Below, piece after piece: positions 1 through 8,618 of a DNA stretch of 33,376 bases. Both the position numbers and the translations under genes were made by a program. The stretch spans positions 1-33,376 of the forward strand of contig JADLGB010000159.1 in NCBI GenBank assembly GCA_020849535.1, read 5' to 3'. The notes under the pieces were generated by a model, which made no database searches, was not told the origin of the DNA, and saw nothing but the letters and a program-made list of their open reading frames with translations. Numbering within the stretch: the stretch's first letter is position 1; each line of letters starts with the position of its first letter. The stretch comes from Candidatus Hydrogenedentota bacterium (GTDB lineage Bacteria > Hydrogenedentota > Hydrogenedentia > Hydrogenedentales > SLHB01).

Positions 1-467
1 CGCACGTCTATTCGTGGGTCATGAACAACTACTGGTTCACGAATTTCCGCGCCTCACAGGAAGGGGAGTTCAAGTGGAGCTACTACATCACTTCCACCAA
101 CGATATCAGCAACACGCAGGCGGCGCGTTCTGGCTGGAACTCCCGCACGCCGATGATCCCACGGGTCCTTCCCTCTGGCAATGCGAGCGAAAGTGAGGCA
201 ACCCTCTCCACGCTCGACCTTGGCCTGCCCAATGTCCTTCTGGTGGGCGCGAGGCCCGCATCGCATCGCGACGGGATTGTCCTCCAACTGCGCGAAGTCG
301 ATGGGAAAGCTATCACAGTTGACGTGGCCCAAATTCTAAGTCACGCCAAGATCCGCACGATGCGTGAAGTGGATGTACTCGAAAACGACCTCGGCGAGTC
401 ACTTTCGGCGTTATCTTTCAGTCCCTTTGAATCCAAATTCATCCGAATCGAAGCCAAGGCAAAGTGA
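1..467 (+). CDS. C-terminal end of a probable GH38 alpha-mannosidase (5' truncated by window edge)
   Basis: The frame is open from base 3 and ends with TGA at 465-467, so only the last ~155 residues are present. The visible part starts HVYSWVMNNYWFTNF. It continues with a beta-rich segment carrying VLLVGARPASHRDGIVLQLRE and ends near FESKFIRIEAKAK. The order 'W.MNNYW.TNF..SQ.G...W.Y.ITS', then 'D..VLLVGARP...DGIVLQLREVDG', is what I know from the C-terminal beta-sandwich of glycoside hydrolase family 38 alpha-mannosidases, which remove alpha-linked mannose from glycans. The catalytic domain lies outside the window, so neither activity nor export can be checked. It converges with the minus-strand gene ending at 659; the 190 bp between them show no clear terminator. 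Another large glycosidase with the same type of beta-sandwich tail is possible. Confidence 0.7.
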   Translation, partial: HVYSWVMNNYWFTNFRASQEGEFKWSYYITSTNDISNTQAARSGWNSRTPMIPRVLPSGNASESEATLSTLDLGLPNVLLVGARPASHRDGIVLQLREVDGKAITVDVAQILSHAKIRTMREVDVLENDLGESLSALSFSPFESKFIRIEAKAK

Positions 468-658
468 TCCCTGCGTTCGGCGCGAACGTGACCGCGACTG
501 AATCATGGTGTCTTCAGTGGTCCACTGAATTCACTCATTCCGAAGCGAGGCGCACGAGGTGGCATGGGCATCCCTGCAAATGGTCTTCGATTCGTGGGCA
601 TGCATCAGGATGTGCGAAGGGCCGTGAGGATCCATTGTCGTTCAGCGGCCCCGCATGC

Positions 659-2395
659 TCATTTGTTCCCGCTTCGCGATGTCGCCCGTTTCAGCGGCGG
701 GCGAACGCGATGATGATACGGGTCATCTGTGTCCATCTGGCAATGATAGATTTCGATCAGCCGTATCATGGCGGCTTCCGCCGCCGGAGTCTCCAACCCG
801 CCGCCGGCGAACCGCTCACGGTCCAGCACGGCCCTCAGGTGCAGGATTTCCCACCGCCAGTTCTTCTTCGCCCACTCGGGCAAGCGTGCGTTCACGGACT
901 CCGCCAGTTCATAGGCGCGTTGAACCCCGGCGGTATCCACGGGCTGCTTCTGATACGAGTTCCCCGCGGCCGCTTCGAGAAGATCGACGAGCGCCAGCAC
1001 GTCATCCGTTACTCCCGCGCCGAATTCGTACGCGATGTATTCTTTCATAGTATCCCGTGCGGACCGATCAGAATCCCAATAGAACTGAACAACGACCGCC
1101 TTGTTCATATCCTCATAGATGCCTTCGCTGTACGGGAAGCCGCCTGAGACCATATGCTTCACCTGGTCCCACAGGCGTTGGAAGCGTGAGGGAAGAGGGT
1201 TCGCCCCCACGCCGCCCCATGGCCAGTTCCCCCACATGCTGATCTCGGGAAAGTTGAGCAACGGGCGTCTGCCCGGCACGCCCAGTTCCAAGGGATAACG
1301 GGGAAAGTCCTCGTGCGCGTCGGCGAGGATATAGTCGAGCCACTTCCCATCCTTCGCGAGCGCGTCGGACAGTCCCTGCCATTCGCCCTCCGGCGGTGTG
1401 TCGAACATCCAGGTGCTCAAGACCGTCTTCATGTTCGGGTAATAGCTGCGCCCGAGTTGTGCCTGTTCCTCGGAAAGTTTCAGGTAGCCGTTGCTTCCCC
1501 ACGGCATGCACTTCTCGCACGCGCACCCGCCTTCGTCGTACGGCCAGAACACCACGATGTCCAACCCCACGCCGGCCAGCTTCTCATAGAGCACGCGGGT
1601 ATTCTCCATCAGATACGCATGCCCGTCCGGGATACTCGGGCATATAGGATGGCCGCTGTTTCCGCGCCGCTTCGTCGGATCCGGCAGACGCGTTGCCCGA
1701 ATCGCGTCTGGCGCATCGATGAACATGCAGTTGTTCAGACCCGTGGCGAATTGAATCCCCAGGTCCTTGGCCACTCTGGCATATTGATGCACCATCGCCA
1801 TGGCCGGTTCCGACTGCGGATCGCTCCAATCGTGCAAGTTGATCATCGGGAAGATGACCATGAGCGCGTTGACGCCCCACAGCGCTAGGTCTTCCACGTA
1901 CCGCGTTATCTCTTCTTCAGGTGCTTGGTGGTACCAGTTGTGAAAATGCGTGGCAAAGTACATTCCGCGAAGTGTGCCGCGCGGCTCCGAAGTCCCTCGC
2001 CAAGGTGATGGCCGGAACGTCTCCTCGTACCCACTGGTCCGGAGGAATTTCCCGGCTCCATACAGCAGGCCTTGCGGCGACCCACCGGCGATGCGAACCG
2101 CCGCCCCCTCCTCGTCGAGACAATAGGCCTCGAGCGGCAGGCTGTCATCGACCGTCAATAGGACTTGGGCCCCGTTCTGTGCTTCGATGACTCTCGCCGG
2201 GCAGCGCTCTTCGATACGCGTCTTCAGTATCGCAAACGTCCTGGCGACCAGTGGGTCGTTAGGCGCGTCCAGTCTGACCCTGATCTCATGCTGCGCCGCT
2301 TCATCGGCACGGCTTCCGATGCACAGGGGTAAGCCCACCCCGACGGCCATCGTCCCGGCATGCTTCAAGAACGTTCTTCGATTCTGAGTGCTCAT
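659..2395 (-). CDS. Tat-exported glycoside-hydrolase-like protein (TIM-barrel, alpha-glucuronidase/hexosaminidase type)
   Basis: Protein of 578 aa. The N-terminus has a twin-arginine signal (NRRTFLKHAG, residues 5-14) and a hydrophobic stretch to about residue 27, so it is probably exported folded. Residues ~36-125 resemble the small alpha/beta domain that precedes the barrel in GH20 and GH67 enzymes (AAVRIAGGSPQGLLYGAGKF). Residues ~140-450 look like a (beta/alpha)8 barrel: RGMYFATHFHNWYH, WGVNALMVIFPM, then WPYDEGGCACEKCMPWG at 284-300. Asp287-Glu288 are plausible active-site acids and Cys291, Cys293 and Cys296 could bind a metal; both are inferred. An in-frame ATG at 2425 exists, but the start at 2395 is preferred because GGGAGGAG lies just before it and the Tat motif follows directly. 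Substrate unknown; it may belong to a family related to GH67/GH20. Confidence 0.65.
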   Translation of the reverse strand: MSTQNRRTFLKHAGTMAVGVGLPLCIGSRADEAAQHEIRVRLDAPNDPLVARTFAILKTRIEERCPARVIEAQNGAQVLLTVDDSLPLEAYCLDEEGAAVRIAGGSPQGLLYGAGKFLRTSGYEETFRPSPWRGTSEPRGTLRGMYFATHFHNWYHQAPEEEITRYVEDLALWGVNALMVIFPMINLHDWSDPQSEPAMAMVHQYARVAKDLGIQFATGLNNCMFIDAPDAIRATRLPDPTKRRGNSGHPICPSIPDGHAYLMENTRVLYEKLAGVGLDIVVFWPYDEGGCACEKCMPWGSNGYLKLSEEQAQLGRSYYPNMKTVLSTWMFDTPPEGEWQGLSDALAKDGKWLDYILADAHEDFPRYPLELGVPGRRPLLNFPEISMWGNWPWGGVGANPLPSRFQRLWDQVKHMVSGGFPYSEGIYEDMNKAVVVQFYWDSDRSARDTMKEYIAYEFGAGVTDDVLALVDLLEAAAGNSYQKQPVDTAGVQRAYELAESVNARLPEWAKKNWRWEILHLRAVLDRERFAGGGLETPAAEAAMIRLIEIYHCQMDTDDPYHHRVRPPLKRATSRSGNK

Positions 2396-2563
2396 GATCC
2401 GACTTCTCCTCCCTTCGCCGAACACAACGGGACACGAAAGCGCTTTCGGCGGCTCTCATCCCATACTCTGAGGCAGGAGGTACTACTTACGCAAGCGGAC
2501 TTGTGCTATTCGGCGACAACCAATTCAAGAAGCCAGAAATCTCGGAGTGGGGGAGAGGCGCAC

Positions 2564-3322
2564 TCAGTCGGATTTCGAATCACGCCGCACCCTCAACCGG
2601 GGCAGCATGTACGGTACGGACGCGCAATATTGCGCGAACCGTTCGCCATACCATCCCGCGTAGCGCTTCTGCTTAAAGAGCGGGCCCACGAGGCAGTAGA
2701 AGGTCCACGCGCAGGCGAGGAGCACACCGTCGAGCGTGACGATAGGGCTCGTCCACAGCACGAGCGCAAAACCCAAATACACCGGATGGCGGCACACGCG
2801 GAAGAGACCATGAGTGGGAAACGACCCATAGTCCGGGCGCTTGCCTCGCACCACGGACAGCCAGCCCATGTATCCCATCTGAAGCCCGAGCCCCGCGTCG
2901 GTCAGCGCCTTTACGAGAAAGGTCCAGCTTGCGAGGTAAAGAGGTATTAGCATCCAGAACATCGTGCCGTGCGGCTCAATGAACACGATCCCGCTGGGAG
3001 ACCACAACACAAAAGCGAGCATCAATTGCAGGCTGGCAATCAGCACATACGTGGTCGGCGCGAGGTCCTTTCCCAGGCCTGCGGGGGCCGCCTTCGCCAT
3101 CAGTGAATGGCCCCACGGCGTGAGCATGAGCGAGTGGATCAGAGGGAACTGAACCACAAGCAGTGCGTTGGCGATGCATGCCGTCCAGCCATGGAAGGAG
3201 CCCCAGCCGGTGTTGAGTCCATGATAGAGCGCTCGTACCATAATGGCCACGCTGATGGCGAAGAACATGTGCGTGAGAACGCCGTAGAAGATGGCGTACA
3301 CAACCTGAAAACGACGGGACAT
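2564..3322 (-). CDS. Isoprenylcysteine carboxyl methyltransferase (ICMT)-like integral membrane protein
   Basis: Protein of 252 aa with about five to six hydrophobic segments (residues ~7-30, 45-68, 90-110, 120-140, 180-212). The C-terminal part carries the ICMT/phospholipid-methyltransferase signature: HGLFRVCRHPVYLGF (171-185, with His179-Pro180), followed by the amphipathic tail 'KQKRYAGWYGERFAQYCASVPYMLPRL'-type sequence. Members methylate isoprenylated or lipid substrates with S-adenosylmethionine in the membrane; many bacterial members are uncharacterised. The first ATG of the frame is at 3445, but its extra 41 residues are polar and unlike the family. The ATG at 3322 has AAGG close upstream and begins just before the first membrane span. 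It is divergent from the GH106-like gene at 3683 and lies 168 bp upstream of the Tat-protein gene on the same strand. Real substrate unknown. Confidence 0.7.
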   Translation of the reverse strand: MSRRFQVVYAIFYGVLTHMFFAISVAIMVRALYHGLNTGWGSFHGWTACIANALLVVQFPLIHSLMLTPWGHSLMAKAAPAGLGKDLAPTTYVLIASLQLMLAFVLWSPSGIVFIEPHGTMFWMLIPLYLASWTFLVKALTDAGLGLQMGYMGWLSVVRGKRPDYGSFPTHGLFRVCRHPVYLGFALVLWTSPIVTLDGVLLACAWTFYCLVGPLFKQKRYAGWYGERFAQYCASVPYMLPRLRVRRDSKSD

Positions 3323-3682
3323 TGCCTTGAAGCCTTTCTGTATTGACCGATCACGGACTGAGCCTTGAGCACGGAATGAGCAAAATTCGATCCAATCCAT
3401 GCAGGTGACGGCGCACGGCAATTCTACTCTCCCCGCGAAGTCCAATTCTCTCTTTGTCTTGCGGTAGCGCCGGGAAAAGCGAATATCTCATGCCAGCTTC
3501 ATCATTTGCATGATTCTTCATGCTGCGGCGCTTGGGTTTTAGTACAGCCCGGAGCGCCCACGCCGCCTGTCGAGATTCCGATTGTCTTCGCGCAGTTGTG
3601 CGGAAATGAGACTTCCGATTACCCTTAACGGTGTCAGCAAGTGTCGCGCCCTCGTGGATTCAGTACTCAAAGGGGAATAACG
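3323..3682. other. Divergent intergenic region
   Basis: These 360 bp separate the divergent methyltransferase-like (-) and GH106-like (+) genes and must hold both promoters. I see no convincing -35/-10 pair, operator-like inverted repeat or RNA structure. The AGGGG Shine-Dalgarno sequence at 3671-3675 belongs to the downstream gene. The two open frames that extend into this region are upstream extensions of the two genes and do not look coding. Confidence 0.5.
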
Positions 3683-6385
3683 ATGAGCCTCGGCTTCCGG
3701 TTGTTGCGAGGGCCAGTGTGCCTTCTCGCGTTGTGGTGCTTCACGGCGTATGCCGATGATTGCGGCTGGCCCGCGATCGATCCCCAGCACCGACCCGGCG
3801 CGTATTGGCATTGGATGGCGAGCGCGGTGGATGAGGCGAATCTGACGCGCGAGCTGGAGACCTTTCACGCGGCGGGACTCGGGGGCATGCACATTGTCCC
3901 CATCTACGGCGCGAAAGGATATGAGGACCGCTACGTCGAGTATCTCAGCCCGCGTTGGATGGAGCTACTCGCGCACGCCGTGAAGGAAGCGAATAGGCTG
4001 GGGATGTGGATAGACATGACTACCGGTACGGGCTGGAATTTCGGTGGTCCCAATATCCCCGATGACATGGCCAATGCTGTCGTGAAGGTCAAGACTGAGA
4101 TCGCGGTGGCAGGGCAACCCTGCCCCTTGTCGAATGAGGGAGAGCATTTTCAGGCGGAGATGGCATTTGGCAATAGCGGCCAAGCCATCGATCTTCTTGC
4201 ACTACTCGCGGCAGGGAAATTGGAGTGGACGCCGCCGGATGGAGACTGGTCCATTGTATCAATTTCCCAGGAGCCTTCCGGAACCGTCGTCGAGCGCGCG
4301 GCCCCTGGTGGCGAAGGCTGGATGCTAAACCTGTTCCAGGGCGGTGTGATGAAGCATTACCTCGAGCGTTTCGATTCTTCATTCACGAACTACACGGCCA
4401 CCATGCCCCGGGCAATGTATCACGACTCCTATGAATACAAGTGCAACTGGTCGCCCGACTTGTTTGCTGAATTCGAGAAACGGCGTGGCTATCGTTTGCA
4501 GGATCACCTCAACGTGTTCTTTGGCGATTCCGGCTCAGAAGAGCAAGCCCGGCTCAAGCACGACTACCGGGAAACGTTGGACGACATGATCCTCGAGAAT
4601 GGAATCCGCGTTTGGGCGGACTGGGCTCGTCAACGAGGCTGCGTCACCCGCAATCAGGCCCACGGTTCACCCGGCAACCTGCTCGACCTCTATGCCGCCG
4701 CCGACATCCCGGAAACGGAGATGTTCAACAAAGACCGCGATCCTATTACCTCAAAATTCGCATCATCCGCGGCACATGTGATGGGGAAGGCCCGCGTGGG
4801 CGCGGAGACGGGCACGTGGCTTCGCGAGCATTTCAATGTCACCCTCGGCGATCTCAAGATACTCATCGACGACCTCTTTGTCAGTGGAACCAACCACGTG
4901 CTGTACCACGGCACCTGTTACTCTCCCGCTGACGCGCCATGGCCAGGCTGGCTGTTCTACGCCTCGACTCAGATGAACCCGCGCAATGCGTTCTGGCACG
5001 ACGTACCGATTCTCAATGAATACATAGCGCGTTCTCAGTCCCTCCTCCAGACGGCCAAGCCAGACAACGACATCCTGCTCTACTGGCCCATTCACGACCT
5101 CTGGCAGAACCCGCAGGGTATGGAGCTGGGACTTTCAATTCACCGCCGCGCCTGGCTCGATGAGCAGTCGATCGGCCGTGTCGCGAGACTCCTATGGGAC
5201 AGGGGCTACGCCTTCGACTACATCTCGGATCGGCAGGTGGCCCAATTGAGTGCAGGGCCGGAAGGCATCATCGCGCCCGGCGGCACGTATTGCGTGTTGC
5301 TCGTACCGCAATGCGCCCTCATGCCGCCAGAAACCATGCAGCGTCTTCGCGCGCTGGCCGAAGCCGGCGGCACGATCCTGTTTGATGGAGTCGTCCCGAA
5401 AGACGTCCCAGGCCTCTCCAATCTCGAAGAACGCCGCACTGCCTTGCTTGCGTCCACACAGGACCTCACCCAAGCTGGTGCGCACAGTATCGGCAAGGGC
5501 CGCGTTCTCATCGGGTCTGACATCGAATCCCTGCTGGATCACGCGGAAGTGATGCGCGAAACGCTGAGCGATGCGCCCGGACTTCTGCACCTTCGCCGCC
5601 GCCATGATGAAGGCCATCTCTACTTCTTGACCAACCACGGTGACGGAGAGATTGCCAAATACCTTCCGCTCGCGCGTCCCGCGGAAGGCGCGGTGCTGCT
5701 GGACGCCATGACGGGGAGGGCTGGCGTGGCGGCTCTGCGCAAGGAGGATGAACACGCGGCGGTTTTCGTGCGCCTTGCGCCAGGACAATCGATCTTTGTG
5801 CGTACTTTCGCGACGCGCAAGGCCGAGGGACCGCGATGGCCCTATGTCAAGACCGGTGGCGATCCCATCCCCGTCGAAGGCAATTGGCGCGTAGAGTTCA
5901 TCCAGGGAGGGCCTGCGCTTCCACCGCCCTTGGAGCTGTCCCAACTCGCATCATGGACCGATTCCGGCAGTGAAGACGCCACGTCCTTCGCGGGCACGGC
6001 GCGCTACACCATCACCTTCGATCTGGCATCTGGCGGAGGGGCCGACGCATGGCGCCTGGACCTGGGCAGTGTGGCCGAGAGCGCACGCGTGCGCGTCAAC
6101 GGCATCGACGCCGGCGCGGTCATCCTTGCGCCCTTCCGGGTCGACCTCGCAGCGGATATCGTGAAGCCAAAGGGTAATCGGGTGGAGATTGAGGTCACGA
6201 ACCTGTCCGCCAACCGCATCCGCGATCTGGATCGCCGCGGCGTGACGTGGCGAATTTTCAACGACATCAACTTCGTTAACATCGACTACAAACCCTTTGA
6301 TGCCTCAGTATGGCCCATCCGGCCTTCTGGTCTGCTCGGCCCAGTCACGCTGACACCCCTGCTGGAGGCGGATATTCCGCGCTGA
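3683..6385 (+). CDS. Exported GH106-type glycosidase (alpha-L-rhamnosidase-like)
   Basis: Protein of 900 aa. Residues 1-24 form a Sec signal peptide (LLALWCFTAYA, cleavage probably before DDCGW). The mature N-terminus has HRPGAYWHWMASAVDEANLTRELETFHAAGLGGMHIVPIYG, matching the start of the Glyco_hydro_106 barrel, followed by WMELLAHAVKEANRLGMWID and TGTGWNFGGP. The C-terminus (~780-895) is a galactose-binding-like jelly roll with RVRVNGIDAGAVILAPFRVD and NRVEIEVTNLSANRIRDLD. GH106 enzymes remove alpha-L-rhamnose from plant or algal glycans; the length fits. A frame start at 3641 exists, but ATG 3683 is chosen because AGGGG precedes it by 7 bases and the signal peptide begins there. No partner gene on the same strand follows; composite repeat element 1 comes next. 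Specificity inside the clan is not certain. Confidence 0.75.
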   Translation: MSLGFRLLRGPVCLLALWCFTAYADDCGWPAIDPQHRPGAYWHWMASAVDEANLTRELETFHAAGLGGMHIVPIYGAKGYEDRYVEYLSPRWMELLAHAVKEANRLGMWIDMTTGTGWNFGGPNIPDDMANAVVKVKTEIAVAGQPCPLSNEGEHFQAEMAFGNSGQAIDLLALLAAGKLEWTPPDGDWSIVSISQEPSGTVVERAAPGGEGWMLNLFQGGVMKHYLERFDSSFTNYTATMPRAMYHDSYEYKCNWSPDLFAEFEKRRGYRLQDHLNVFFGDSGSEEQARLKHDYRETLDDMILENGIRVWADWARQRGCVTRNQAHGSPGNLLDLYAAADIPETEMFNKDRDPITSKFASSAAHVMGKARVGAETGTWLREHFNVTLGDLKILIDDLFVSGTNHVLYHGTCYSPADAPWPGWLFYASTQMNPRNAFWHDVPILNEYIARSQSLLQTAKPDNDILLYWPIHDLWQNPQGMELGLSIHRRAWLDEQSIGRVARLLWDRGYAFDYISDRQVAQLSAGPEGIIAPGGTYCVLLVPQCALMPPETMQRLRALAEAGGTILFDGVVPKDVPGLSNLEERRTALLASTQDLTQAGAHSIGKGRVLIGSDIESLLDHAEVMRETLSDAPGLLHLRRRHDEGHLYFLTNHGDGEIAKYLPLARPAEGAVLLDAMTGRAGVAALRKEDEHAAVFVRLAPGQSIFVRTFATRKAEGPRWPYVKTGGDPIPVEGNWRVEFIQGGPALPPPLELSQLASWTDSGSEDATSFAGTARYTITFDLASGGGADAWRLDLGSVAESARVRVNGIDAGAVILAPFRVDLAADIVKPKGNRVEIEVTNLSANRIRDLDRRGVTWRIFNDINFVNIDYKPFDASVWPIRPSGLLGPVTLTPLLEADIPR

Positions 6386-6460
6386 GTAGGAGAAGAAACT
6401 TTGCGCGTGGGGGGGGAACCCATTCTTACTCTCACTTCCCGAGGTTATCCCGACGCCGTC

Positions 6461-6480
6461 ATTCCCGCGCAGGCGGGAAT
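6461..6480. repeat. REP-like palindrome
   Basis: The perfect 8-bp stem ATTCCCGC/GCGGGAAT encloses the loop GCAG. The extended form GTCATTCCCGCGCAGGCGGG is a dispersed intergenic palindrome known from many unrelated bacteria. It is the only copy I saw in this window. Confidence 0.7.
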
Positions 6481-6496
6481 CTGGACTCGGCGAAAA

Positions 6497-6775
6497 GTCC
6501 CGATAGGGACGATAGATAGTAGCCCAGCGATTCATCGCTGGGTCCGTGGGACCCCACACTCCCCGAGCCCCGTAGAGGGGCGGAAGAGATCATTCCAAGC
6601 TCTGTTTCACTCATGTCACGCCAAGCATCTAAAGCAAAACTACCAGCCCTTCCTTGAACGCCGTCTCGCGAGGATGCACACCTGCTCTGTCGTCCCTGGC
6701 GGGACTCGTCTTTTGGGTGTCGTCCTTGCTACCCAGCGATGAATCGCTGGGCTATTATCTTTCGCCCTTACGGGC
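6497..6775. repeat. Composite inverted-hairpin element, copy 1
   Basis: The left arm (6497-6542) has hairpin H1 (GTCCC-GATA-GGGAC), a 12-nt linker (GATAGATAGTAG) and hairpin H2 (CCCAGCGAT-TC-ATCGCTGGG). The right arm (6732-6775), read on the opposite strand, has the same order: GCCC-GTAA-GGGC, linker GAAAGATAATAG (10 of 12 identical) and an identical H2 stem. Inside lies a second inverted pair of H1-like hairpins: 6567-6581 (GCCCC-GTAGA-GGGGC) and 6692-6705 (GTCCC-TGGC-GGGAC). The same plan recurs at 16023-16253 and 31875-32163. There is no coding frame and no transposase. Confidence 0.75.
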
Positions 6776-6979
6776 TGAAATCACCCAGCACGGAGAAGTG
6801 GGTGAAAACGCGCGTTTCCCGGCCCCTTGGTGCGGTAGTCGGCCGGTGAATTCGGTACTCGCAAGCAATCGGGGTGCATTGAAACATCAAAGGGGAGGTA
6901 TGAGACTCCAATGCACTTTGAGCATCGGGCCTCGGATCTTCTCACCACGTCGGCGGAAGGACTTCTAGCGCGTGTACCC

Positions 6980-8614
6980 TTACTTCTCGGTGCGAAAGAA
7001 CGCCGCCTCCCCCTCGACGCGTTCAATCGTGACGAACACCAGAGACAGATCGTCGCGTACGTCATCGCGAAGCAAGTATGCCAGCGTCTCCCCATTCTCC
7101 ACCGGCTGCCGAAACCGGCAACTACGCTCGATCCGGCGGGGCAACGTGGTTTCGTCGGGCACACTGTATTCAACCGGAGTTGGACGGGCTGGCGACCCTT
7201 TTCGCGTCAGCTTGATAGCAGGGGGGCGATCAAGATAGGTTTCGACCAGGGCGATGTCCAGGACTATGTCTTCACCCACGCTATTGCAGGCTATCTTTAG
7301 TGCAACTGAAATTCCGATGTAGATTTCGTCTGCATCCAAAGGAATCCCGTTTTCGTCGGCAACCTTTGTCTTCTGCGTCATGACATCTGAGATGACGGCG
7401 GGTTTTCCAGGCTCTTTGGATCGCATGATCTCACCGACGAGTGGACTTACGTTATCGAACAGAGAAACTAGGTCGCGTTTCGGTGCAGCAGATCCCTGGC
7501 CTCCGCCAGAGCTCCCGCCACCTGATCCGCCTCCGCCGAACCCATCCTTGTCAAGAGTCCGCCCAAGCGGATTGGGACCATTGGGCAAGACAATCTTGAA
7601 CAGCGCGTCGGACGGGTTCTCGCGATCCGTCAAACCGGCCATGGTCGTCACACGCGGAGCCGAGAGCAACTCCAGTTCATCGTCCGGGAATGCAGTCCGG
7701 AGTTGTTCCCAGTCGAAGTCACACACCGGAATCGGCTGATCCGAATCCGGCAGTTTGATCGCTGCGATCCGTTCGCCCTTTCCCGCGACAGGCACGGCAT
7801 CGGCATCCCGAATCAAGATGCTCTCATGGATGTCCGTGCGCTCGCCATCCTTGTGAAACACCATACCTTCCGCGATGGGCTCATACGGCAGGCGCACGAA
7901 CTTGGCTTCGAGCGAGAACTGGATGGGTGCAATTGGATTCTCCTCGGTTTGTGTAGTCTGAGGGGTCGCACTTCCTCCCAGGTCCCTCAGGAATACCAGC
8001 AGCAACACCGGCGGGGACTCGCCTCCCACCCGCATGCTGAACATCGCGAGGGACCACTTGGTGGGCTGGGTATTCATCACGAGATTCGTCCAGACCGATC
8101 CCTCTCCTTGAGTGGGCGGGCCGACGTCCAGTGAAACGCCTTCGACCGGCTTCCGGGGGCCGGGCAGCGCCACGTTGGCCCGCACTCGGGTCTGGCTGGG
8201 CCCCATTCTTTTCAAGTTTAGCCTCAGGCCCTGCTCCACGAATCCAGTCTTGCTTTCAAAGCGGCCATCGGATCGCCGTTCCAGGTATTCGAACGGGATT
8301 TGCTCCCCCGAAAACAGATTCGCGTCTTCCGACATCTGTATTGGGCTGGGCCCCCCATTGACCTGGGGGTAATTCGTCAGGTCACTGCCATCCCAGTCGC
8401 TTGGGTCCAGGGTTGCCACGAGCTGGAGGCTGTCTTGAGCCTGATCAAGTTCGTACCGCAACGCATCCAGCGGCTGGCCGAGATGTTGGCTGATGATGTT
8501 CTGTACGTCCTCGGCCACCGGAGTGGCGACCCTGAATATGCGCAACTCAAAGTCCGATGCCACGGCAGTGCCGGCGGAAAGCAACGCTACGAGCAACCCA
8601 GCAAAGCGAATCAT
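6980..8614 (-). CDS. Exported protein with secretin-like modules, last gene of the ECF operon
   Basis: Protein of 544 aa with a clear signal peptide (residues 1-19, LLVALLSAGTAVA). Two segments resemble the C-terminal beta-domain of type II/III secretins. One is ~110-210, ending SPPVLLLVFLRD. The other is ~315-535, with LELLSAPRVTTMAG at 314-327 and ending RDDLSLVFVTIERVEG. A Gly/Ser-rich linker (~358-375) sits in the second. The N-domains, a typical pore-forming length and the lipid anchor of real secretins are absent. The N-terminal module and the neighbour at 8619-9383 share a PVEGVSLDVG / PVPGLSLNVG motif with a VLLLVFLRD / MLLTLVTIRE ending, so they are paralogous. The gene starts 4 bases after the stop of that neighbour, with GGGAG as ribosome site. 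Function unknown; a periplasmic or outer-membrane beta-rich scaffold is inferred. Confidence 0.7.
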   Translation of the reverse strand: MIRFAGLLVALLSAGTAVASDFELRIFRVATPVAEDVQNIISQHLGQPLDALRYELDQAQDSLQLVATLDPSDWDGSDLTNYPQVNGGPSPIQMSEDANLFSGEQIPFEYLERRSDGRFESKTGFVEQGLRLNLKRMGPSQTRVRANVALPGPRKPVEGVSLDVGPPTQGEGSVWTNLVMNTQPTKWSLAMFSMRVGGESPPVLLLVFLRDLGGSATPQTTQTEENPIAPIQFSLEAKFVRLPYEPIAEGMVFHKDGERTDIHESILIRDADAVPVAGKGERIAAIKLPDSDQPIPVCDFDWEQLRTAFPDDELELLSAPRVTTMAGLTDRENPSDALFKIVLPNGPNPLGRTLDKDGFGGGGSGGGSSGGGQGSAAPKRDLVSLFDNVSPLVGEIMRSKEPGKPAVISDVMTQKTKVADENGIPLDADEIYIGISVALKIACNSVGEDIVLDIALVETYLDRPPAIKLTRKGSPARPTPVEYSVPDETTLPRRIERSCRFRQPVENGETLAYLLRDDVRDDLSLVFVTIERVEGEAAFFRTEK

Positions 8615-8618
8615 CTTC

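Larger units (their letters stand above)
6386..6979. other. Gene-free convergent interval with palindromes
   Basis: The 594 bp between the converging GH106-like and secretin-module genes hold no credible gene; short open frames here are interrupted by palindromes. The interval contains a REP-like palindrome at 6461-6480 and composite element 1 at 6497-6775. Nothing recognisable lies in 6776-6979. Confidence 0.6.

Noticed and set aside
6497..6775. CRISPR array or tRNA-like structure
   Set aside because: The repeats are inverted, not direct with regular spacers, and no cloverleaf or CCA end can be drawn.
6980..8614. Complete type II/III secretin
   Set aside because: Only beta-domain-like segments are visible; N-domains and the rest of a secretion system are absent.
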